This document shows positions 57,512 to 64,000 of a stretch of DNA of 64,000 nucleotides, piece by piece. How positions within the stretch are numbered: the first letter of the stretch is position 1; every line of letters starts with the position of its first letter. A model generated the notes under the pieces. The model had not been told where the DNA came from. It saw only the letters and a program-made list of their open reading frames with translations, and did no database searches. Where the stretch lies: contig NZ_CP029608.1 of assembly GCF_003352185.1 (NCBI RefSeq), positions 992,001 through 1,056,000 of the forward strand, given 5' to 3'. A program made the translations under genes and the position numbers. The stretch comes from Pseudomonas kribbensis (GTDB lineage: Bacteria; Pseudomonadota; Gammaproteobacteria; Pseudomonadales; Pseudomonadaceae).

Positions 57512-57978
57512 TGCAAAACCGCACCCTGGAAATCGGTGTCGGCCTGTTCCTGCTGGCAGGGATCCTGGCCTTGTTGCTGCTTGCCCTGCGGGTCAGTGGC
57601 CTGTCTCCGACTTCGACCACCGATACCTACAAGCTCTATGCCTACTTCGACAATATCGCCGGTCTGACGGTCAGAGCCAAAGTGACCATGGCCGGCGTGA
57701 CCATCGGCAAGGTCACGGCGATCGATCTGGACCGCGACAGCTTTACCGGCCGGGTGACCCTGCTGGTGGATAAAAAGGTCGACAACCTGCCGACCGACTC
57801 CACAGCGTCTATCCTGACCGCTGGCCTGTTGGGCGAGAAGTACATCGGCATCAGCGTGGGCGGGGAAGAAACCCGGCTCAAGGATGGTGGAACCATTCAC
57901 GACACCCAGTCGTCTCTGGTGCTGGAAGACCTGATCGGTAAATTCCTGCTCAATACCGTTAGCAAAGACGCCAAATGA
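57511..57978 (+). CDS. mlaD: MCE-domain substrate-binding protein MlaD
   Basis: A 155-residue protein with one N-terminal anchor helix (TLEIGVGLFLLAGILALLLLAL) and an MCE domain (YKLYAYFDNIAGLTVRAKVTMAGVTIGKVTAIDLD to AGLLGEKYIGISVGG, about 40-120). It forms the hexameric ring on MlaFEB through which lipids pass. The C-terminal tail is short and helical. Confidence 0.94.
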   Translation: MQNRTLEIGVGLFLLAGILALLLLALRVSGLSPTSTTDTYKLYAYFDNIAGLTVRAKVTMAGVTIGKVTAIDLDRDSFTGRVTLLVDKKVDNLPTDSTASILTAGLLGEKYIGISVGGEETRLKDGGTIHDTQSSLVLEDLIGKFLLNTVSKDAK

Positions 57979-57989
57979 GGAGCTTTTGA

Positions 57990-58640
57990 ATGATCTCTAC
58001 CTTGCGACGTGGCCTGTTGGTGTTGCTTGCGACACTGCCACTGCTGGCAAACGCTGCGCCCGGGCAGTCGGCGCACGATCTGGTCCAGGACACCACCAAC
58101 CGGATGCTCGCCGATCTGGCGGCCAATAAAGAGAAGTACAAGCAGGACCCGCAAGACTTCTACACCGCGCTGAATACCATCGTGGGTCCGGTGGTGGATG
58201 CCGAAGGCATTTCCAAAAGCATCATGACGGTCAAGTACTCGCGCAAGGCCACCCCGGCGCAGATGCAGACCTTCCAGGAAAACTTCAAGCGTGGCCTGTT
58301 CCAGTTCTATGGCAACGCCTTGCTGGAATACAACAACCAGGGCATCACTGTCGATGCGCCGAAGGATGAGTCGGGCGACCGCACCAGCGTCGGCATGACC
58401 GTCAAGGGCAACAACGGCGCGATCTATCCGGTTCAGTACACGCTGGAGAAGATCAACGGCGAGTGGAAGCTGCGCAACGTGATCATCAACGGCATCAACA
58501 TCGGCAAGCTGTTCCGTGACCAGTTCGCCGACGCGATGCAGCGCAACGGCAACGACCTGGACAAGACCATCAACGGCTGGGCCGGCGAAGTGGCCAAGGC
58601 CAAGCAGACCGCCGAGAAACAAGAGAAGCCTGCCCAATGA
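57990..58640 (+). CDS. mlaC: Periplasmic phospholipid carrier MlaC (Ttg2D)
   Basis: A 216-residue periplasmic lipid shuttle with signal peptide MISTLRRGLLVLLATLPLLANA. The MlaC/Tol_Tol_Ttg2 domain follows: HDLVQDTTNRMLADLAANKEKYKQDPQDFYTALNTIVGPVVDAEGISKSIMTVKYSRKA and later NGEWKLRNVIINGINIGKLFRDQFADAM. Pseudomonas Ttg2D carries two phospholipids per molecule. The lysine/glutamine-rich C-terminus overlaps mlaB by 4 bases (ATGA). Confidence 0.94.
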   Translation: MISTLRRGLLVLLATLPLLANAAPGQSAHDLVQDTTNRMLADLAANKEKYKQDPQDFYTALNTIVGPVVDAEGISKSIMTVKYSRKATPAQMQTFQENFKRGLFQFYGNALLEYNNQGITVDAPKDESGDRTSVGMTVKGNNGAIYPVQYTLEKINGEWKLRNVIINGINIGKLFRDQFADAMQRNGNDLDKTINGWAGEVAKAKQTAEKQEKPAQ

Positions 58641-58942
58641 CCGAGTCGGCCATTCGTCTGGACGAAGCCAGTCAGCTTCAGCTCACCGGTGTGCTGGATT
58701 ACCGCACCGGTCCTGGCCTTCGGGAACAGGGCCGGGCGCTGATCAAGTCGTGCAATGCCCCGGCATTGGTGATCGATTGTTCGGCAGTGGAAAAGTCCAG
58801 CAGCGTCGGCCTGTCGTTGCTGCTGTGCTTCATTCGCGATGCGAAAGCCGCCGGCAAGGCAGTCAGCATCCGCGGGATGCCGGAAGACATGCGTGAAATT
58901 GCTCAGGTCAGCGAGCTGACCGAGCTGTTGGCGCAACCCTGA
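58637..58942 (+). CDS. mlaB: STAS-domain protein MlaB
   Basis: A 101-residue cytosolic STAS protein that binds MlaF and activates the transporter. MTESAIRLDEASQLQLTGVLDYRTGPGLREQG...LVIDCSAVEKSSSVGLSLLLCFIRDAKAAGKAVSIRGMP shows the STAS beta-alpha fold with the serine of the SSVGLSLL loop. A terminator lies 17 bases after its stop. Confidence 0.92.
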   Translation: MTESAIRLDEASQLQLTGVLDYRTGPGLREQGRALIKSCNAPALVIDCSAVEKSSSVGLSLLLCFIRDAKAAGKAVSIRGMPEDMREIAQVSELTELLAQP

Positions 58943-58958
58943 ACCCGCATCTATAAAG

Positions 58959-59011
58959 AAGCCCCCCGTCAGAGTCCTGCGCAGCGGGGTTCGCAGGCGC
59001 GGGGCTTTTTT
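58959..59011 (+). terminator. Intrinsic terminator after mlaB
   Basis: AAGCCCC (58959-58965) and GGGGCTT (59001-59007) form the base of the stem, with inner arms CCTGCG (58976-58981) and CGCAGG (58992-58997), followed by a T-run. It separates the mla operon from ibaG-murA. Confidence 0.8.
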
Positions 59012-59057
59012 GTATGATGTCCGACCCGTGCGCACAGGGCGCCGATTGAGGTTGAGC

Positions 59058-59297
59058 ATGCAGGCCGTAGAAGTGAAAAGCTTCCTTGAAGCAAATCTGC
59101 CCGGAACCCGGGTGGAAGTTGAAGGCGAAGGCTGCAACTTTCAGCTGAACGTGATTAGCGATGAACTGGCGGCGTTGAGCCCGGTCAAGCGTCAGCAAAG
59201 CATCTATGCCCATTTGAACCCATGGATCGCCGATGGCAGCATCCACGCGGTCACTATGAAATTTTTCAGCAGCGCGGCCTGGGCCGAGCGCACCTGA
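59058..59297 (+). CDS. ibaG: BolA-family protein IbaG
   Basis: A 79-residue BolA-like protein (MQAVEVKSFLEANLPGTRVEVEGEGCNFQLNVISDELAALSPVKRQQSIYAHLNPWIADGSIHAVTMKFFS). BolA family members bind a [2Fe-2S] cluster with monothiol glutaredoxins; the conserved Cys of EGCNFQL and His of SIHAVTMK are candidate ligands. ATG 59058 is favoured because the BolA fold begins there and TTGAG lies just upstream. It is 22 bases before murA, a conserved pairing. Confidence 0.9.
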   Translation: MQAVEVKSFLEANLPGTRVEVEGEGCNFQLNVISDELAALSPVKRQQSIYAHLNPWIADGSIHAVTMKFFSSAAWAERT

Positions 59298-59304
59298 GCC
59301 CTAG

Positions 59305-60585
<1,281 letters not shown>

Positions 60586-60712
60586 TCGCTGCATTGGGAC
60601 ACAGGGAAGTGTCCGTTGAATTCGTTTCGATCGGGGGTGGTGACGCCCTCGATGTATGTCCGGCGCCGATTGCGACCGGGCATGAGTACCTTGATAAGGA
60701 CTGACGTTTCCC

Positions 60713-61348
60713 ATGTTGACCATCGCACTGTCCAAGGGCCGCATCCTTGACGACACCCTGCCGCTTCTCGCCGAAGCGGGCATCGTGCCGACCGAGAATC
60801 CGGACAAAAGCCGCAAGCTGATCATTCCCACGACCCAGGAAGACGTTCGCCTGTTGATCGTGCGCGCCACCGACGTGCCGACCTATGTCGAGCATGGCGC
60901 GGCCGACCTCGGCGTTGCCGGTAAAGACGTGCTGATGGAATACACGGGTCAAGGCCTGTACGAGCCGCTGGACCTGCAGATTGCCCAGTGCAAGCTGATG
61001 ACCGCCGGCAAGGTCGGTGCCGTCGAGCCCAAGGGCCGCCTGCGCGTCGCCACCAAGTTCGTCAACGTCGCCAAGCGTTACTACGCCGAGCAGGGCCGTC
61101 AGGTCGACATCATCAAGCTGTATGGCTCGATGGAACTGGCGCCACTGATCGGTCTGGCCGACAAGATCATCGACGTGGTCGACACCGGCAACACCCTGCG
61201 TGCCAACGGTCTCGAACCCCAGGAACTGATCGCCACGATCAGCTCGCGTCTGGTGGTCAATAAAGCTTCGATGAAAATGCAACACGCCCGAATCCAGGCG
61301 TTGATCGACACACTGCGCAAGGCAGTGGAGTCTCGACACCGCGGCTGA
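60713..61348 (+). CDS. hisG: ATP phosphoribosyltransferase, short form
   Basis: A 211-residue catalytic subunit for the first step of histidine synthesis. It is the short (HisG-S) form without the C-terminal regulatory ACT-like domain, so it needs HisZ, normally encoded elsewhere in pseudomonads. [24 protein letters not shown] and the PRPP loop [32 protein letters not shown] are intact. It is followed by a strongly structured 125-base gap before hisD. Confidence 0.95.
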   Translation: MLTIALSKGRILDDTLPLLAEAGIVPTENPDKSRKLIIPTTQEDVRLLIVRATDVPTYVEHGAADLGVAGKDVLMEYTGQGLYEPLDLQIAQCKLMTAGKVGAVEPKGRLRVATKFVNVAKRYYAEQGRQVDIIKLYGSMELAPLIGLADKIIDVVDTGNTLRANGLEPQELIATISSRLVVNKASMKMQHARIQALIDTLRKAVESRHRG

Positions 61349-61355
61349 TGTACCT

Positions 61356-61465
61356 GCGCGACGTTGAGTCGCGCCCGTCTATCCGCCTCATAGCCAGAAT
61401 CTCAGGTGCCCAAGCGGAAACGACTGCTAAGTTAGGGCGCCTGAGTTTTTGCCATTCCTATGAGG
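61356..61465 (+). promoter_or_regulatory. Structured hisG-hisD junction: hairpins, terminator-like stem and paired ribosome site
   Basis: In order: hairpin GCGCGAC/GTCGCGC (61356-61362 and 61368-61374); then CCTCATAG (61386-61393), which pairs perfectly with CTATGAGG (61458-61465), the segment holding the hisD Shine-Dalgarno GAGG; nested inside is an 11-bp stem CTCAGGTGCCC (61401-61411) with GGGCGCCTGAG (61435-61445), one G-U, followed by TTTTT. The inner stem is a terminator or attenuator shape, and the outer pairing would hide the ribosome site. Function is inference. Confidence 0.6.
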
Positions 61466-61473
61466 CTCTCGCT

Positions 61474-62799
61474 ATGACCGCACCGACTGCAATTCGCCGA
61501 CTCAACGCTGCTGACCCGGATTTCGCGCATCATCTGGATCATCTGCTGAGCTGGGAAAGTGTGTCTGACGACTCGGTCAATCAGCGGGTGCTGGACATCA
61601 TCAAGGCTGTGCGCGAGCGCGGTGATGCGGCGCTGGTCGAATTCACCCAGAAGTTCGACGGCCTTGAAGTCGCCTCCATGGCAGACCTGATCCTGCCGCG
61701 CGAGCGTCTGGAGCTGGCCCTGACCCGCATCACCGCTCCGCAACGCGAAGCGCTGGAAAAAGCCGCCGCCCGCGTTCGCAGCTATCACGAAAAACAGAAG
61801 CAGGACTCCTGGAGCTACACTGAAGCCGACGGCACGGTGCTGGGCCAGAAAGTCACGCCGCTGGACCGCGCCGGCCTGTACGTGCCGGGCGGCAAGGCGT
61901 CGTACCCGTCGTCGGTCTTGATGAACGCGATTCCGGCCAAAGTTGCCGGCGTCACCGAAGTGGTGATGGTGGTGCCGACCCCGCGTGGCGAGGTCAACGA
62001 ACTGGTACTGGCGGCGGCGTGCATCGCCGGCGTTGACCGGGTGTTCACCATTGGCGGCGCCCAGGCCGTTGCCGCACTGGCCTACGGTACTGAAAGCGTG
62101 CCGCAAGTGGACAAGGTCGTCGGCCCGGGCAACATCTATGTGGCGACTGCCAAGCGTCACGTGTTCGGTCAGGTCGGCATCGACATGATCGCCGGTCCGT
62201 CGGAAATCCTCGTGGTGTGCGACGGCCAGACCGATCCGGACTGGATCGCCATGGACCTGTTCTCCCAGGCCGAGCACGACGAAGACGCCCAGGCGATTCT
62301 GGTCAGCCCGGACGCCGAATTCCTCGACAAGGTCGCCGCGAGCATCGACAAACTGCTGCCGACCATGGATCGCGCCACCATCATCGAAACCTCGATCAAT
62401 GGCCGTGGCGCCCTGATTCACGTGCGTGACATGGCTCAGGCCATCGAAGTCGCCAACCGCATTGCGCCGGAACACCTTGAGCTGTCGGTCGCCGATCCGC
62501 AGGCCTGGCTGCCGCAGATTCGCCACGCCGGCGCGATCTTCATGGGCCGCCACACATCCGAAGCGCTAGGCGACTACTGCGCAGGTCCGAACCACGTGTT
62601 GCCGACTTCCGGCACTGCGCGTTTCTCCTCGCCACTGGGCGTGTACGACTTCCAGAAACGTTCGTCGATCATCTTCTGCTCCGAGGCCGGTGCTTCCGAA
62701 CTGGGCAAGACCGCCTCGATCCTGGCTCGTGGCGAATCCCTGAGCGCCCACGCGCGCAGCGCCGAATACCGCATCAAAGACGAAGTGAAGGGGAACTGA
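61474..62799 (+). CDS. hisD: Histidinol dehydrogenase
   Basis: A 441-residue zinc enzyme for the last two steps of histidine synthesis. [41 protein letters not shown] and [18 protein letters not shown] carry the cofactor and zinc residues; the [23 protein letters not shown] segment is near the C-terminus. The start is ATG 61474 ([11 protein letters not shown]) as in relatives; the frame from 61348 is not used. GAGG is 8 bases upstream but lies in a base-paired segment. hisC follows after 2 bases. Confidence 0.96.
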   Translation: MTAPTAIRRLNAADPDFAHHLDHLLSWESVSDDSVNQRVLDIIKAVRERGDAALVEFTQKFDGLEVASMADLILPRERLELALTRITAPQREALEKAAARVRSYHEKQKQDSWSYTEADGTVLGQKVTPLDRAGLYVPGGKASYPSSVLMNAIPAKVAGVTEVVMVVPTPRGEVNELVLAAACIAGVDRVFTIGGAQAVAALAYGTESVPQVDKVVGPGNIYVATAKRHVFGQVGIDMIAGPSEILVVCDGQTDPDWIAMDLFSQAEHDEDAQAILVSPDAEFLDKVAASIDKLLPTMDRATIIETSINGRGALIHVRDMAQAIEVANRIAPEHLELSVADPQAWLPQIRHAGAIFMGRHTSEALGDYCAGPNHVLPTSGTARFSSPLGVYDFQKRSSIIFCSEAGASELGKTASILARGESLSAHARSAEYRIKDEVKGN

Positions 62800-62801
62800 A
62801 C

Positions 62802-63854
62802 ATGAGTAAATTCTGGAGCCCGTTCGTCAAGGATCTGGTGCCTTATGTACCGGGCGAGCAGCCGAAGCTGACCCGTCTGGTCAAACTCAACACCAACGAA
62901 AACCCGTACGGCCCGTCGCCAAAAGCCCTGGCGGCGATGCAGACCGAACTCAACGACAACCTGCGCCTATACCCGGACCCGAACAGCGATCTGCTGAAAA
63001 ACGCCGTCGCCAAGTACTACGGCGTGCAGAGCAATCAGGTGTTCCTCGGCAACGGTTCGGACGAAGTGCTGGCGCACATCTTCCACGGTCTGCTGCAGCA
63101 TGATCAGCCGCTGCTGTTTCCGGACATCAGCTACAGCTTCTATCCGGTCTACTGCGGCCTGTACGGCATCAAGTTCGATGCGGTGCCGCTGGATGCACAG
63201 TTCCGTATCAACCCGGCGGACTACGCCAAACCGAACGGCGGGATCATCTTCCCCAACCCGAATGCGCCGACCGGTTGCCTGCTGGCGCTGGAAGCGGTCG
63301 AGCAGATCCTCAAGGCCAGCCCGGATTCCGTGGTAGTGGTCGACGAGGCCTACATCGACTTCGGCGGCGAGACCGCGATCAGTCTGGTGGGCCGTTATCC
63401 GAACCTGCTGGTGACCCAGACCCTGTCCAAGTCCCGTTCGCTGGCGGGCCTGCGGGTCGGTCTGGCGGTCGGCCATCCGGACCTGATCGAGGCGCTGGAG
63501 CGGGTCAAGAACAGCTTCAACTCCTATCCGATCGATCGCATGGCCAATGTCGGTGCAGCGGCAGCGTTCGAGGATCGCGAATACTTCGACAAGACCTGCG
63601 CGCTGGTCATCGAGAGTCGTGAGTGGGTGATTGCGCAGTTGCAGGCCAAAGGCTTTGAAGTGTTGCCATCGGCGGCAAACTTCATCTTCGCCCGGCACCC
63701 GCAACATGATGCGGCAGGGCTGGCGGCCAAATTGCGTGAGCAGGGTGTGATCGTGCGCCACTTCAAGCAGGAGCGGATTGCCCAGTTCCTGCGGATCTCG
63801 ATCGGTACGCCGGAGCAGAATCAGGCGTTGATCGACGGTCTCGGCGACCTCTGA
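62802..63854 (+). CDS. hisC: Histidinol-phosphate aminotransferase
   Basis: A 350-residue PLP enzyme of fold type I that transaminates imidazole acetol phosphate. The PLP lysine is Lys210 in [23 protein letters not shown] (152-158) and [13 protein letters not shown] are the other cofactor contacts. Full length. A bidirectional terminator separates it from algW. Confidence 0.95.
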   Translation: MSKFWSPFVKDLVPYVPGEQPKLTRLVKLNTNENPYGPSPKALAAMQTELNDNLRLYPDPNSDLLKNAVAKYYGVQSNQVFLGNGSDEVLAHIFHGLLQHDQPLLFPDISYSFYPVYCGLYGIKFDAVPLDAQFRINPADYAKPNGGIIFPNPNAPTGCLLALEAVEQILKASPDSVVVVDEAYIDFGGETAISLVGRYPNLLVTQTLSKSRSLAGLRVGLAVGHPDLIEALERVKNSFNSYPIDRMANVGAAAAFEDREYFDKTCALVIESREWVIAQLQAKGFEVLPSAANFIFARHPQHDAAGLAAKLREQGVIVRHFKQERIAQFLRISIGTPEQNQALIDGLGDL

Positions 63855-63863
63855 CTGGCCGAT

Positions 63864-63899
63864 AAAAAGATGGGAGCGGATGCGCTCCCATCTTTTTTT
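63864..63899. terminator. Bidirectional intrinsic terminator between hisC and algW
   Basis: AGATGGGAGCG (63868-63878) and CGCTCCCATCT (63883-63893) pair perfectly over 11 bp around GATG, with As on the left and seven Ts on the right. It serves both convergent genes. Confidence 0.92.
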
Positions 63900-63903
63900 G
63901 TAC

Positions 63904-64000
63904 TTACTCTTCTTCTTTCACTGGTGCCGGTGGCGGGCGCAGACCGATCTCGGCGGTCAGCTTCAATTCCTTGCCATTGCGCATCACTTGAATCGTGACC
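63904..64000 (-). CDS. algW: C-terminal end of periplasmic protease AlgW (DegS-like), partial
   Basis: Only the last 31 codons are inside the window: VTIQVMRNGKELKLTAEIGLRPPPAPVKEEE. This is the final strand pair of a PDZ domain with a short acidic tail, as in DegS/HtrA-type proteases. The neighbour hisC and the convergent orientation match algW of P. aeruginosa, whose product cleaves MucA in envelope stress. The assignment rests on the short fragment and on synteny. Confidence 0.72.
   Translation of the reverse strand, partial: VTIQVMRNGKELKLTAEIGLRPPPAPVKEEE

Overview
The window is a GC-rich, densely coded chromosome segment of a fluorescent-group Pseudomonas. From memory (no search was run), the gene order follows the P. 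aeruginosa block from algW through his, murA, mla, kds, lpt, rpoN, fagA-sodA, tldD, rng, mreBCD, gatCAB, roxSR and dpp almost gene for gene. Two stretches break that order: an accessory block at about 14.7-27.5 kb, and a short insertion at about 10.5-11.75 kb. No rRNA, tRNA, insertion sequence, prophage or CRISPR array was seen.

Layout. Positions 1-10483 (minus strand) hold a dipeptide/peptide ABC uptake locus: four related periplasmic binding proteins, an OprD-type porin, dppB and the start of dppC. Positions 10484-11736 hold repeat-derived DNA and then a small DUF6124-type gene behind a long, highly base-paired leader. Next come a DUF541 periplasmic protein (minus) and the redox two-component pair roxS-roxR (plus). 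The accessory block contains an ABC half-transporter, a FadR/GntR regulator, a three-gene minus-strand operon headed by a phospholipase C-like protein with a near-ideal LexA box, and an aldarate catabolic cluster (kdgD, ketoglutarate semialdehyde dehydrogenase, MFS permease, garD). An AEC transporter, a carboxymuconolactone decarboxylase-like protein, a cation antiporter and an RlpA-like lipoprotein follow.

From about 28 kb the content is core. gatC-gatA-gatB (minus) is divergent from mreB-mreC-mreD-maf-rng-yhdP-nitrilase-tldD (plus). Then come darP/yjgA and pmbA, and the Fur-box-controlled fagA-fumC-orfX-sodA group with a ZIP transporter. The minus-strand envelope/nitrogen cluster kdsD-kdsC-lptC-lptA-lptB-rpoN-hpf-ptsN-rapZ-npr is divergent from mlaFEDCB-ibaG-murA-hisG-hisD-hisC. 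The last bases are the 3' end of algW on the minus strand.

Functionally the window combines peptide and sugar-acid uptake, redox sensing, cell shape, outer-membrane lipid and LPS assembly, nitrogen-related phosphotransfer with sigma-54, and histidine synthesis. The observations most worth following are the SOS-type phospholipase operon (17309-19349), the structured leader of the DUF6124 gene (11241-11349), the base-paired hisG-hisD junction (61356-61465) and the lack of any ordinary start codon for mreC (32559).
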